Shown here piece after piece: positions 19,975 to 31,466 of a stretch of 64,000 nt of DNA. Source of the DNA: Xylanimonas protaetiae (GTDB taxonomy: Bacteria; Actinomycetota; Actinomycetes; Actinomycetales; Cellulomonadaceae). The stretch lies in assembly GCF_004135385.1 (NCBI RefSeq), contig NZ_CP035493.1, positions 3,105,440 to 3,169,439 of the forward strand. The letters run 5' to 3'. Numbering within the stretch: the stretch's first letter is position 1; every line of letters starts with the position of its first letter. The notes under the pieces were generated by a model. That model ran no database searches and had not been told where the DNA came from. It was given only the letters and a program-made list of their open reading frames with translations. The position numbers were made by a program, and so were the translations under genes.

Positions 19975-21384
19975 TCAGGCGGCGGGAGCCTGCTCCTGCT
20001 CACCGCGGAGCGTCAGGAACAGCACCAGGCCCACCAGGATGACCAGGAGGATGCCGAGCGTGCCCCAGATGGTGTGGCCCGTGATCGTGATGAACAGCGT
20101 CCACATGGCCGGGGCCATGAACGACGCCGCCTTGCCCGTGGTCGCGTAGAGCGCGAACATCTCGGACTCGTGGCCGGCCGGGATCTGGCGGGCCAGGTAG
20201 GAGCGCGACGCCGACTGCGCCGGTCCGACCGTGCAGCACAGCAGCAGGCCGCCGATCCAGAACACGATCGGGCCCAGCGAGTGCAGCGCCACGATCAGCA
20301 GGCCCGTGACGACGAGGATCGACAGGGCGCCGATGATCACGCGGCGGGCACCGAGACGGTCGTCGAGGCGGCCGACGGCGATCGTCGAGATGCCGGCGAC
20401 GAGGTTGGCGGCGATGCCGAAGACGAGCACCTCGAGGCCCGAGAAGCCGAAGGCTGCCGAGGCGATGATGGCGCCGAACGTGAACACGCCGCTCAGGCCG
20501 TCACGGAACACGGCCGAGGACACCATGAACCAGAACGTGGTGCGCGAGGTGCGGAACAGGTTCTGGACGGTGCGGAACAGGCCGACGTAGGCCTGGAAGA
20601 AGCCGAGACGCGGCCGCGTCTCGACGACGACCTCGGGCACGTTCTTGAAGAGCGGCCAGCCGAACACCACGCCCCAGACGACGCCGGCGACGGCGATCCA
20701 GCGGTAGGTCATGCCGTTCGCGGCGTCGAGCGGGGCGAGATCGGTCAGGTCGCCGACGGCGATGAGGATGAGCGCGAGCACACCGCCCGAGTAGCCGAGG
20801 CCCCACCCGAGGCCCGACACGCGCCCGATCGTCGTGGGCGTGGCCACCGAGACGATCATCGCGTTGTAGTTGGTCTCGGAGACCTGGTTGAGCACCGCGC
20901 CCAGCGCGATGAGGCCGGCGCCGAGCCAGAAGAACGACGGGTCGGCCTCGACGAACCAGAGCGCCGCCATCGAGCCCAGCAGGGCCAGGGTGGACCAGAA
21001 GAGCCACGTCTTGCGGCGGCCCGACGAGTCGGCCCACTGCCCGAGGATCGGCGCGACGAGGGCGATCACGACGCCGCCGATCGTCGTCGCGAGGCCCAGG
21101 CCCGAGGAGAGCTGCGCGATCGCCGCGTCCATGCCCTGCGCCTCCACGACGGCAGGGTCGACGAACGTCTCCGAGACCAGGTACATGGCCGTGAACACGA
21201 ACGTGAGGATCACTGTGTTGAACGGCTGCATCGCCCAGTCGAAGGCCGCCCAGGACCACACCTTCCTGGGGGCCACCGGGCCGCCCCTCTGGAGCTCCAG
21301 GCCGGTGACCGGCCTGACCGGGGCGGCGTTCTCGGTGGCCGACGACGACCCCGTCGCGGGCGAGGGTTCACTCATGGGCGTCAT
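19975..21384 (-). CDS. MFS transporter of the UMF1 (Atg22-like) type
   Basis: 469 residues with about 12 hydrophobic segments. KVWSWAAFDWAMQPFNTVILTFVF at the first helix is characteristic of the UMF1 group (vacuole effluxer Atg22 relatives), and GQWADSSGRRKTWLFW is the loop 2-3 MFS motif. The C terminus ends in a hydrophilic EQEQAPAA tail. ATG 21384 overlaps the stop of the upstream FMN oxidoreductase (ATGA), so the two are co-translated; a second ATG at 21375 is possible. Substrate unknown, though coupling hints at a hydroxy or keto acid or a product of the partner enzyme. Confidence 0.88.
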   Translation of the reverse strand: MTPMSEPSPATGSSSATENAAPVRPVTGLELQRGGPVAPRKVWSWAAFDWAMQPFNTVILTFVFTAMYLVSETFVDPAVVEAQGMDAAIAQLSSGLGLATTIGGVVIALVAPILGQWADSSGRRKTWLFWSTLALLGSMAALWFVEADPSFFWLGAGLIALGAVLNQVSETNYNAMIVSVATPTTIGRVSGLGWGLGYSGGVLALILIAVGDLTDLAPLDAANGMTYRWIAVAGVVWGVVFGWPLFKNVPEVVVETRPRLGFFQAYVGLFRTVQNLFRTSRTTFWFMVSSAVFRDGLSGVFTFGAIIASAAFGFSGLEVLVFGIAANLVAGISTIAVGRLDDRLGARRVIIGALSILVVTGLLIVALHSLGPIVFWIGGLLLCCTVGPAQSASRSYLARQIPAGHESEMFALYATTGKAASFMAPAMWTLFITITGHTIWGTLGILLVILVGLVLFLTLRGEQEQAPAA

Positions 21385-22673
21385 GATGCCCGAAGCGGAT
21401 GAACGGAAGAAGGCCTGGGCGCGTCGAGGTGCTCCACGCCGATCTCCACGACGTCGCGCACGCCCGCGAGCGCCATGGTGAGGTCGAGCTCGGCGAGCAC
21501 GTTCTCGACGACGGTGCGCACGCCGGTCTGCCCGGCGAGGGCGAGGCCGTAGACCCAGGGGCGGCCGAGCAGGACGGCGTCGGCGCCGAGGGCGAGGGCG
21601 ACGAAGACGTCGGCGCCGGTGCGGATGCCGGAGTCGAAGAGGACGGGTGCCGTGCCGTCGACGGCGGCGACGACGCCGGGCAGGGCGTCGAGGGAGGCGA
21701 CGGCGTTGTCGACCTGGCGGCCGCCGTGGTTGGAGACGACGACGCCGTCGGCGCCGTGGTCGAGGGCGCGGCGGGCGTCGTCGGGGTGCTGGACGCCCTT
21801 GACGACGATCGGGAGGCGGGTGCGCTCGCGCAGGCGGGCGAGGTCGGGCCAGGTGAGGGTGCTGCGGGAGAAGACGTCGAGGAAGGTCTCGACGTCGGCG
21901 CGGGTGGCGCCGTGGCGGCGCATGGTCAGGAGGGCGCGGACGGCGGCGAGCGTAGGGCGCTGGGCGGCGGCGGGGTCGGCGGGGGCGGCGGCGCGGGTGG
22001 CGGCGAGCCGCTGGAAGGCGGGGTCGGAGGTGTACTGGGCGATGCCCTCGCCGTGGGCGAAGGGCAGGTAGCCGAGGTCGAGGTCGCGGGGGCGCCAGCC
22101 GAGCACGTGGGTGTCGAGGGTGACGACGAGGGCGTCGGCGCCGGCGGCCTCGGCGCGGGCGACGAAGGAGGCGGCGACGTCGTCGTCGCGGGACCAGTAG
22201 AGCTGGAACCAGCGGGGGCTGTCGCCGAGGGTGGCGGCGGTGTCCTCCAGGGGGGTGGATGCCTGGGAGGAGATGACGACGGGGAGGCCGAGGTCGCGGG
22301 CGGCGCGGGCGACGGCGGGCTCGGCGCGGTCGGGGCGGCCGCCGACGGCGAGCTCGAGCGCGCCGACGGGTGCGAGGAGCACGGGGGCGGGCAGCGTCCG
22401 CCCGAGGACGGTGGTGGCGAGGGAGCGTTGCTCGACGTCGACCATGAGGCGCGGGACGACGCGGTACCGGCCGAAGGCCTCCCGGTTGGCGGCGAGGGTG
22501 CGCTCGGCGCCCGCTCCCCCGCCGATGTAGGCCCACCCGCGGGCGCCCATGCGGCGGCGGGCGGCGGCCTCGAGGGCGTCGGGGGCGGTGGGGACGGGGG
22601 GCCGGCGCCCGTACACGCCGGCGCGGTAGATGGCGCTCTGGACCGTGCGGCCGACGTCGCTTCGCTGCGTCAC
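21381..22673 (-). CDS. FMN-dependent alpha-hydroxy-acid oxidising enzyme (lactate oxidase/2-monooxygenase-like)
   Basis: 430 residues, a full-length TIM-barrel flavoenzyme. AYIGGGAGAE, LPAPVLLAPVG, VISSQASTPLED, WFQLYWSRDD, the catalytic VVSNHGGRQVDN (His and Arg), FDSGIRTG and LGRPWVYGL are all in place. The family oxidises lactate, glycolate or mandelate; the long loop and GGGAGAE form are closest in my memory to lactate 2-monooxygenases. GTG 22673 is chosen over GTG 22691. Its stop overlaps the MFS start. Confidence 0.88.
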   Translation of the reverse strand: MTQRSDVGRTVQSAIYRAGVYGRRPPVPTAPDALEAAARRRMGARGWAYIGGGAGAERTLAANREAFGRYRVVPRLMVDVEQRSLATTVLGRTLPAPVLLAPVGALELAVGGRPDRAEPAVARAARDLGLPVVISSQASTPLEDTAATLGDSPRWFQLYWSRDDDVAASFVARAEAAGADALVVTLDTHVLGWRPRDLDLGYLPFAHGEGIAQYTSDPAFQRLAATRAAAPADPAAAQRPTLAAVRALLTMRRHGATRADVETFLDVFSRSTLTWPDLARLRERTRLPIVVKGVQHPDDARRALDHGADGVVVSNHGGRQVDNAVASLDALPGVVAAVDGTAPVLFDSGIRTGADVFVALALGADAVLLGRPWVYGLALAGQTGVRTVVENVLAELDLTMALAGVRDVVEIGVEHLDAPRPSSVHPLRAS

Positions 22674-22699
22674 GGCGTGATGCTCCCACACCTGCGGCT

Positions 22700-22705
22700 T
22701 ACGAT
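22700..22705 (+). promoter_or_regulatory. -10 box TACGAT of a leaderless promoter
   Basis: TACGAT ends 6 nt before GTG 22712. It lies in the 38-bp gap shared with the divergent FMN oxidoreductase. Confidence 0.55.
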
Positions 22706-22711
22706 CCGGTC

Positions 22712-23674
22712 GTGCCTGAGACTGCGCCCCCGACCGATGGCCTCGCGTGGCTTCCTGACGCCCTGCTGGGCGACCCGTTCGAGCGGGCCCCGCTGGGCGA
22801 GGCGACGCTGGTGCGGCGGCGCCCCGGGGACGCGGCGGCCGTGCCGCGTGGGGTGGTGCTGCACGTGCACGGGTACAACGACTACTTCTTCCAGGCGCAC
22901 CTGGCGGAGGCGTTCGCGGACGCGGGGTACCTGTTCTACGCGGTCGACCTGCGGGCGGCGGGGCGGTCGCTGCGCCCGGACCAGGTGCCGCACTACGTGA
23001 CGGACCTGCGCGAGCAGGCGTCCGACGTCGGGCGGGCGGCGCACGCGCTGCGCACGGCCCACCCCGGCCTGCCGCTCGTGGTGCACGCGCACTCGACGGG
23101 CGGGCTGACGGCGTCGCTGTGGGCGCACTCCGTCCGGCACGCGACGGGGGCGGGTGCGGGGCCGGACGCGCTCGTGCTGGACTCCCCGTTCCTGGAGCTG
23201 CCCGGGTCGGCGTTCGCGAAGGCGGTCGGGACGCCGCTGCTGGACCGGGTGGGCCCCCTGCGGCCGCTCACGAGGCTGTCGCACAGCCCGTCGTGGTACG
23301 CGACGGCGCTGGCCCGGGACTGGGACTTCGACTCCACGCTGAAGCGGCCGGACGGGCTGCCCGCGCGGGCGGGCTGGCTGCGGGCGGTGCGGCGCGCGCA
23401 GGCGCGCGTGGCGCGCGGGCTGGCGATCGCGTGCCCGGTGCTCGTGGCGGTGTCGGCGGCCTCCAGCGTCGACGGGCCGGACAACCCGCTGGTCTCCTCG
23501 ACGGACACGGTGCTCGACGTCGACCTGATCACGGCGCGCGCTCCCCGCCTGGGCCGCCGTGTGACGGTGGAGCGGTTCGAGGGCGGCGTGCACGACCTGT
23601 CCCTGTCCGCGGAGGGGCCGCGCAAGGCGTATCTCGCGTCGGTGCTGGCGTGGCTCGGTACGGTGCTCCCGTGA
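22712..23674 (+). CDS. Alpha/beta hydrolase (serine aminopeptidase S33-like / monoacylglycerol lipase-like)
   Basis: 320 residues. LHVHGYNDYFF carries the oxyanion His-Gly. HAHSTGGLTASLW is the nucleophile elbow with Ser in HSTGG. The catalytic His is in FEGGVHDLSLS near residue 295, and an Asp in the AVSAASSVDGPDN region is the likely acid. The pattern resembles lysophospholipase/monoacylglycerol lipases (Hydrolase_4). It overlaps the downstream GDPD gene (GTGA). With that partner it could act on lysolipids and their glycerol-phosphodiester products; this is inferred from context. Confidence 0.88.
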   Translation: MPETAPPTDGLAWLPDALLGDPFERAPLGEATLVRRRPGDAAAVPRGVVLHVHGYNDYFFQAHLAEAFADAGYLFYAVDLRAAGRSLRPDQVPHYVTDLREQASDVGRAAHALRTAHPGLPLVVHAHSTGGLTASLWAHSVRHATGAGAGPDALVLDSPFLELPGSAFAKAVGTPLLDRVGPLRPLTRLSHSPSWYATALARDWDFDSTLKRPDGLPARAGWLRAVRRAQARVARGLAIACPVLVAVSAASSVDGPDNPLVSSTDTVLDVDLITARAPRLGRRVTVERFEGGVHDLSLSAEGPRKAYLASVLAWLGTVLP

Positions 23675-24486
23675 CGCACCCCTACTTCGACACGGCGCTG
23701 CCCGACGGGCGGCGCGGCGTCGCCGCGCTGGCCCACCGCGGGTTCGCCCGCCCCGGCGGCGTCGACTCGGGCCTGGAGAACTCGCTGGCCGCGTTCGGCG
23801 CCGCCGTCGCGCTCGGGTTCCGGTACGTGGAGACCGACGCGCACGGCACGGCCGACGGGGTCGCCGTCGCGCTGCACGACGAGTCGCTCGACCGCACCAC
23901 CGACGCTCACGGGCTCGTGGCCGAGCTGCCGTGGTCGGTCGTGAAGCGGGCGCACATCGGCGGCGTCGAGCCCGTGCCCGCGCTCGAGGACGTGCTGGGC
24001 ACGTGGCCAGGGCTGTTCGTCAACATCGACGTCAAGGCGGAGTCCGGCGTCGGGCCCGTCGCCCGCGCCATCGAACGGACCGCCGCGCACGACCGCGTGT
24101 GCGTCACCTCGTTCTCGACGCGGCGCCGCAAGGCGACGCTCGCGAAGCTGTCCCGCCCGGTCGCGACGAGCGCCGGGACGTCCGAGGTGATCGGCTTCCT
24201 CACCGGGGCGCGCCTGCGCGTGCCCGTGCTGGCCGCCCGCGCGCTGCGCGACGTGGACGCGCTCCAGGTGCCCGTCGCCGAGAAGGCCGGGCCGGTGCGC
24301 GTGACCGTCGTCGACGCCGCGACCGTCGCCGCGGCCCACGCCGCCGGGCGCCAGGTGCACGTGTGGACGCCCAACACCAGAGCGGAGATGGAGCGCCTCG
24401 TCGACCTGGGCGTCGACGGCATCGTCACGGACCGGGCGGACCTCCTCAAGGACGTCCTCGTCGAGCGCGGGCTCTGGGCCGGGTAG
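23671..24486 (+). CDS. Glycerophosphodiester phosphodiesterase
   Basis: Hydrolyses glycerophosphodiesters to glycerol-3-phosphate and an alcohol. 271 residues. The AHRGFA start motif, [28 protein letters not shown] and [13 protein letters not shown] hold the catalytic His pair and metal-binding Glu/Asp. FVNIDVKAE and VHVWTPNT later in the chain complete the barrel. No signal peptide is visible, so it is probably cytoplasmic. GTG 23671 overlaps the hydrolase stop, giving a two-gene lipid-turnover operon. Confidence 0.93.
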   Translation: MTHPYFDTALPDGRRGVAALAHRGFARPGGVDSGLENSLAAFGAAVALGFRYVETDAHGTADGVAVALHDESLDRTTDAHGLVAELPWSVVKRAHIGGVEPVPALEDVLGTWPGLFVNIDVKAESGVGPVARAIERTAAHDRVCVTSFSTRRRKATLAKLSRPVATSAGTSEVIGFLTGARLRVPVLAARALRDVDALQVPVAEKAGPVRVTVVDAATVAAAHAAGRQVHVWTPNTRAEMERLVDLGVDGIVTDRADLLKDVLVERGLWAG

Positions 24487-24511
24487 CGCCCCGCGGCGCG
24501 CCCGCGCCGCC

Positions 24512-24517
24512 TACTCT
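24512..24517 (+). promoter_or_regulatory. -10 box TACTCT of a leaderless nhaA promoter
   Basis: TACTCT ends 6 nt before GTG 24524, in the 37-bp gap after the GDPD gene. No ribosome-binding site is present. Confidence 0.5.
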
Positions 24518-24523
24518 CGGACG

Positions 24524-26407
24524 GTGACCGTCGAGCGAACGCGCAGCCGCGGCGACGAGGACTTCAGCGGGCAGGCCGGCACCGCCCTGCGCCGGTTCAT
24601 GCGGACGGAGGCCGGCAGCGCCGGCATCCTCGTCGCCGCCGCCCTCCTCGCCCTCGTCTGCGCCAGCACCCCCCTGTCCGGCGGGTACGAGCGGCTCTGG
24701 GCGATGCCGCTCGCCGTCCGGCTCGACGGGCACGGCCTGGACCTGAGCCTGCGGGAGTGGGTCAGCGACGGGCTCATGGTCGTGTTCTTCTTCCTCGTCG
24801 GGCTCGAGGTGCGCCGCGAGCTCTCCGTCGGCGAGCTCACCGACCGGCGGCGCACGCTCGTGCCGCTCGTAGCCGGCCTGGGCGGCATGGTGGTGCCCGC
24901 GCTGCTCTACCTGGCCCTCAACCATGACGGCGCGGCGGCCCGCGGGTGGGGCGTCGTCATCGGCACCGACACCGCGTTCCTGCTCGGCATGCTCGCGCTC
25001 GTCGGGCCGGCCGTCTCGACGCAGCTGCGGATCTTCCTGCTGACGCTCACCGTCATCGACGACATCGTGGCGGTCAGCGTCATCGGGATCGCGTACACGG
25101 ACGCGGTCCACGTCGGGGCGCTCGTCGTGGCCGCCGTCGCGCTCGCCGGGATCGTCGTGCTGGCCCGTGCGGACGTGTGGCGGTCCGGCGCGTACATCGC
25201 GCTCGTCGTCGTCGCGTGGCTCGCCACGGTCTACTCCGGGCTGCACGCGTCGATCGCTGGCATGGTCGCCGGCCTGCTGATCCCCGCCACGGAGCCGCTG
25301 CGCAGCCAGGTCGAGGCCGCCGCCCAGCAGTTCCGCGTGTTCCGGCAGTCGCCGCTGCCCGGGCTCCAGCGCCGCACTCGGGCGCAGCTCACGCGCACCA
25401 TCAGCGTCAACGAGCGCTTCCAGGCGTCGCTGCACGGCGTCACGAGCTACGTCGTCGTCCCGCTCTTCGCGTTCGCCAACGCTGGGGTGGACCTGCGCGG
25501 CGGCGTCCTCGGCGAGGCGCTGACCTCCCCCGTCACGTGGGGCGTCGTGCTCGGCCTCGTCGTCGGCAAGACGCTCGGCATCACCGCGGGCGCCCTCGGC
25601 GCCACCCGGCTGCGGGTCGGCCGGCTGCCGGAGGGCGTCGGCGGCGGGCACGTGCTCGGCGGCGCCGCGCTGTCGGGCATCGGCTTCACGGTGGCGCTGC
25701 TGATCATCCACCTCGCCTTCGACGACGCCGCGCTGCAGCGCGACGCCGTCGTCGGCGTGCTGCTCTCCGTCGTCGTCGCCAGCGTGCTCGGGCGCCTCGC
25801 GTTCGCCCTGTCCGCCCGGTTCCTCGGGCAGCGCGACGCCGCCCTGCCCACCCGGCTCAGCCGGCCCGTCGACCCCGCGCGCGACCACGTCAGCGGGCCC
25901 GCCGACGCCGAGGTCACGCTCGTCGAGTACCTCGACTTCGAGTGCCCGTTCTGCGCCAAGGCCACCGGCTCGGCCCGGCAGGTGCGCGAGCACTTCGGCG
26001 ACCGGCTCCGCTACGTGGTGCGCAACCTGCCCCTCGACGTCCACCCGCACGCCGAGCTCGCGGCGGTGGCCGCGGAGGCCGCCGGCCGCCAGGACTGCTA
26101 CTGGCCCATGCACGACATGCTGTTCGCCCACCACGACGAGCTCGAGCTCGAGGACCTCGCCGGCTACGCCGGGGACCTCGGCCTCGACGTCGAGCGGTTC
26201 CTGCGCGACCTCCAGGACGAGGACCTCGCGCGCCGCGTCGCCGAGGACAAGGCGTCGGCCGGCGAGAGCGGTGCGCGCAGCACCCCCACGTTCTTCGTCG
26301 GGGAGCGCCGCCACGAGGGCCCGTGGGACGCGGCGACGCTCATCGCCGCGCTCGAGGCCGACGCCGAGGCGCCGCGCGCCGGGCGCGGCGCGCGCACCCG
26401 GCGCTGA
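24524..26407 (+). CDS. nhaA: Na+/H+ antiporter NhaA fused to a C-terminal DsbA-like thioredoxin domain
   Basis: 627 residues against about 390 for a plain NhaA. Residues 20-435 are the antiporter: [15 protein letters not shown], the essential double aspartate in [28 protein letters not shown], and a lysine in VVGKTLGI. After a charged linker, residues 455-615 form a DsbA-type domain with [14 protein letters not shown] (active site Cys474-Pro-Phe-Cys477) and the cis-proline loop STPTFFVG. Such fusions exist in other actinobacteria. By the 12-helix NhaA topology both ends should be cytoplasmic, so the thioredoxin domain would face the cytosol. Leaderless start. Convergent with aroB. Confidence 0.93.
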   Translation: MTVERTRSRGDEDFSGQAGTALRRFMRTEAGSAGILVAAALLALVCASTPLSGGYERLWAMPLAVRLDGHGLDLSLREWVSDGLMVVFFFLVGLEVRRELSVGELTDRRRTLVPLVAGLGGMVVPALLYLALNHDGAAARGWGVVIGTDTAFLLGMLALVGPAVSTQLRIFLLTLTVIDDIVAVSVIGIAYTDAVHVGALVVAAVALAGIVVLARADVWRSGAYIALVVVAWLATVYSGLHASIAGMVAGLLIPATEPLRSQVEAAAQQFRVFRQSPLPGLQRRTRAQLTRTISVNERFQASLHGVTSYVVVPLFAFANAGVDLRGGVLGEALTSPVTWGVVLGLVVGKTLGITAGALGATRLRVGRLPEGVGGGHVLGGAALSGIGFTVALLIIHLAFDDAALQRDAVVGVLLSVVVASVLGRLAFALSARFLGQRDAALPTRLSRPVDPARDHVSGPADAEVTLVEYLDFECPFCAKATGSARQVREHFGDRLRYVVRNLPLDVHPHAELAAVAAEAAGRQDCYWPMHDMLFAHHDELELEDLAGYAGDLGLDVERFLRDLQDEDLARRVAEDKASAGESGARSTPTFFVGERRHEGPWDAATLIAALEADAEAPRAGRGARTRR

Positions 26408-26420
26408 GAGCGGCGCCGGG
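26397..26420. terminator. Possible bidirectional terminator between nhaA and aroB
   Basis: CCCGGCGC (26397-26404) pairs with GCGCCGGG (26413-26420) across an 8-nt loop that contains the nhaA stop. aroB ends at 26428 on the opposite strand. There are no T-runs. Confidence 0.35.
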
Positions 26421-26427
26421 CAGACGG

Positions 26428-29308
<2,881 letters not shown>

Positions 29309-29322
29309 GCGCCGATTCTGTC

Positions 29323-29372
29323 ACGGGCGTCCGCACGTCGGACGCGGCGTCTCACCCGACGACGGGCGTCCG
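29323..29372. repeat. 11-bp direct repeats and a hairpin in the aroE-aroC gap
   Basis: ACGGGCGTCCG occurs at 29323-29333 and 29362-29372. GCGTCCG/CGGACGC (29327-29333, 29339-29345) can also fold into a 7-bp hairpin between aroE and the proposed aroC promoter. It could be a terminator for aroE or a pair of regulator sites. The 96-bp gap contains no gene. Confidence 0.5.
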
Positions 29373-29404
29373 GGCGCGCGGCGTCGCAAGACCGTGCCGG
29401 GGCC

Positions 29405-30259
29405 TCAGGCGCTCAGCACGCCGTCCAGCGCGGCGTCCATGGCCGCGACGGGCGCCGGGCGGCCCGTCATGAGCGTGACCTGCCGGGCCGCCTGGTGCAG
29501 CAGCATCCGCTCGCCTCCGACGACGACGCCGCCCAGGTCGCCCCACGCGTGCGCGAGGGCCGTGGGCCGCGGGTCGTAGACGACGTCGAGCAGGACGCCG
29601 CCCACGGGCCCGCGGTCGCGCAGCGCCGCGGCGAGCGCGTCGGCCGCGTGCGCGGGCAGCGTCGAGACGACGACGTCGGCGTGCTCCAGCGGCTCGACGC
29701 CCGTGACGGCGTCGAGCACCTCGTAGCGCGGGGTGACGCCGAGCCGGGTCGCCGCCGTCTGGAGGTCCGCGGTGCGGGCCAGCGACCGGGCCAGGACCCG
29801 CGGCGTGGCGCAGCCGAGCTCGGCCAGCGCGGCGACGGCGGACGCGGCCGTCGCCCCGGCCCCGAGCACGACGGCGCTGCCCACCTCACGGCCGCGCAGG
29901 CCCTCGCCGAGGGCGGTGACCAGCCCGTACACGTCGGTGTTGTAGCCCACGAGGCTCAGCCCGCACGACGACGGCCGCACGATGACGGTGTTGACCGCCC
30001 CCGTGCCGACCGCCACCGGGTCGATCTCCGCGAGCATCGGGATGATCGTCTGCTTGAGCGGCATCGTCAGGCTCAGGCCCGCCCAGCCGAGGTCGAGGTC
30101 GTCGACGAGGTCCGCGAGCGTCTCCGAGGTGGTGTCGATCGCGGTGTACTGCCAGCCCTCGAGGCCCAGGGCCTCGTAGGCGGCGGTGTGCAGCACGGGC
30201 GAGAGCGAGTGGGCCACCGGGTGGCCCAGCACGGCGGCCCGGCGGGTCGGGGTCGGCAC
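29405..30259 (-). CDS. aroE: Shikimate dehydrogenase (NADP+)
   Basis: Reduces 3-dehydroshikimate to shikimate. 284 residues. AAVLGHPVAHSLSPVLH binds shikimate together with SLTMPLKQT (catalytic Lys) and GYNTD; GTGAVNT and the nucleotide loop VLGAGATAASAVAAL follow. The dinucleotide loop reads GAGATA rather than the common GAGGAA. Start GTG 30259 lies 4 nt after the mltG stop. Confidence 0.95.
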   Translation of the reverse strand: MPTPTRRAAVLGHPVAHSLSPVLHTAAYEALGLEGWQYTAIDTTSETLADLVDDLDLGWAGLSLTMPLKQTIIPMLAEIDPVAVGTGAVNTVIVRPSSCGLSLVGYNTDVYGLVTALGEGLRGREVGSAVVLGAGATAASAVAALAELGCATPRVLARSLARTADLQTAATRLGVTPRYEVLDAVTGVEPLEHADVVVSTLPAHAADALAAALRDRGPVGGVLLDVVYDPRPTALAHAWGDLGGVVVGGERMLLHQAARQVTLMTGRPAPVAAMDAALDGVLSA

Positions 30260-30263
30260 CGGG

Positions 30264-31406
30264 TCAGCCCTTGCCGTTCGCGGCCTGCCAGGCCTGGAAC
30301 TCCTGCTTGAACTGTAGGAACTCGTTGTAGGAGTCGGTGAACTTGGTCTCGCCCGTGTCGAGGTTGACCGTGACGTACCAGAGCCACGACCCGGCCGGCG
30401 GGTTGGCGGCGGCGGCGATCGCCTCGGCGCCGGGGTTCCCGATCGGCGTGGGCGGCAGGCCCTTGTGGACGCGCGAGGCGTACGGCAGGTTCGCGTCGTT
30501 GAACTCGCTCTTGGTGATCTGGTCGCTCGGCTTGCCCAGCCCGTAGGAGTCGATGGCGTCCATGCCCAGCGGCTCGCCGCGCGCGATGCGGTTGTCGACG
30601 ACGCGGGAGACCTCGCCCTGGAACCCGGCGGGCGCCTCGCGCTCGACGATCGAGGCGACCTTGAGTGTGTCGAGGCGGGCCTCGGGCGCGACGCCCTGGG
30701 CGGCCAGGGTGTCGACCGTCTGCTTGACCATCGCCGAGAGCACGGTCGTCGCGGTGTCCTGCGGGGTCACGGTGTACGTGGCCGGGAACAGCCAGCCCTC
30801 GACCTGCCCGCCCGCCTCGGGCGGCAGCCCGATGGAGTCGGGGGCGGCGATGGCCGCGTCGAGGTCGGCCTTGGCGATCCCCGTCACGGACGTGATGCGT
30901 TCGAGCACCTGCGCCGCGGTGAACCCCTCGGGGATGGTCACCTTGGTCTCGACCTTCTCGTTCTTGGCGAGCGTCGCGACGGCGTCGGACGCCTTCATGC
31001 GCGTCATCAGCGCGTAGGTGCCCGGCTGGATCCCGCCCGCGGCGGGGTTCTGCCCGAAGGCCTGCGTGAACGCGGCGACCGAGGCGACGACGCCGGCGTC
31101 GTGCAGCACCTCGCCCATCTGCCGCCCCGACGCGCCCTGCGGGATCTCGACCTGGACCGGGGAGTCGCCCGGGCCGGGGAAGTCCTCGGCGGTGTGCGCG
31201 AACGGGTTCTTCAGGACGCCGGAGAGGTCGCCCAGCGTGGCCCAGCCCACGGCGCCCACGACGGCGGCCACCAGCAGGACGACGACCGTCGTCCGGATCC
31301 GGCGCTGGCGCCGGCGCTTGGCCGCGGAGCGCCTCCGTGCCGCGGTCCGGCGGCTGTCGGGGCTCGGCTGCTGCGCGAAAGCAGGATGGTCGAAGAGGTC
31401 GGTCAC
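30264..31406 (-). CDS. mltG: Endolytic murein transglycosylase MltG, downstream copy
   Basis: Cuts nascent glycan strands at the membrane and so ends glycan synthesis. 380 residues: a basic cytoplasmic N terminus, one transmembrane helix (TTVVVLLVAAVVGAVGWATL, about residues 50-70), then the periplasmic YceG domain. The catalytic glutamate is Glu255 in ASIVEREAP. LPYASRVHKGLPPTPIGNPG and WLWYVTVNLDTGETKF close the fold. TAGGCT 7 nt before GTG 31406 suggests a leaderless promoter of its own. A second full copy lies directly upstream. Confidence 0.95.
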   Translation of the reverse strand: MTDLFDHPAFAQQPSPDSRRTAARRRSAAKRRRQRRIRTTVVVLLVAAVVGAVGWATLGDLSGVLKNPFAHTAEDFPGPGDSPVQVEIPQGASGRQMGEVLHDAGVVASVAAFTQAFGQNPAAGGIQPGTYALMTRMKASDAVATLAKNEKVETKVTIPEGFTAAQVLERITSVTGIAKADLDAAIAAPDSIGLPPEAGGQVEGWLFPATYTVTPQDTATTVLSAMVKQTVDTLAAQGVAPEARLDTLKVASIVEREAPAGFQGEVSRVVDNRIARGEPLGMDAIDSYGLGKPSDQITKSEFNDANLPYASRVHKGLPPTPIGNPGAEAIAAAANPPAGSWLWYVTVNLDTGETKFTDSYNEFLQFKQEFQAWQAANGKG

Positions 31407-31413
31407 GTGGGAG

Positions 31414-31419
31414 AGCCTA
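31414..31419 (-). promoter_or_regulatory. -10 box TAGGCT before the downstream mltG copy
   Basis: TAGGCT lies 7 nt before GTG 31406 in the 60-bp gap between the two mltG genes, so the copies need not share one transcript. Confidence 0.5.
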
Positions 31420-31466
31420 GCCAACCCGCCTGAACGGGCCCACAAGCGTCGCTGACGCGCGGTGGA

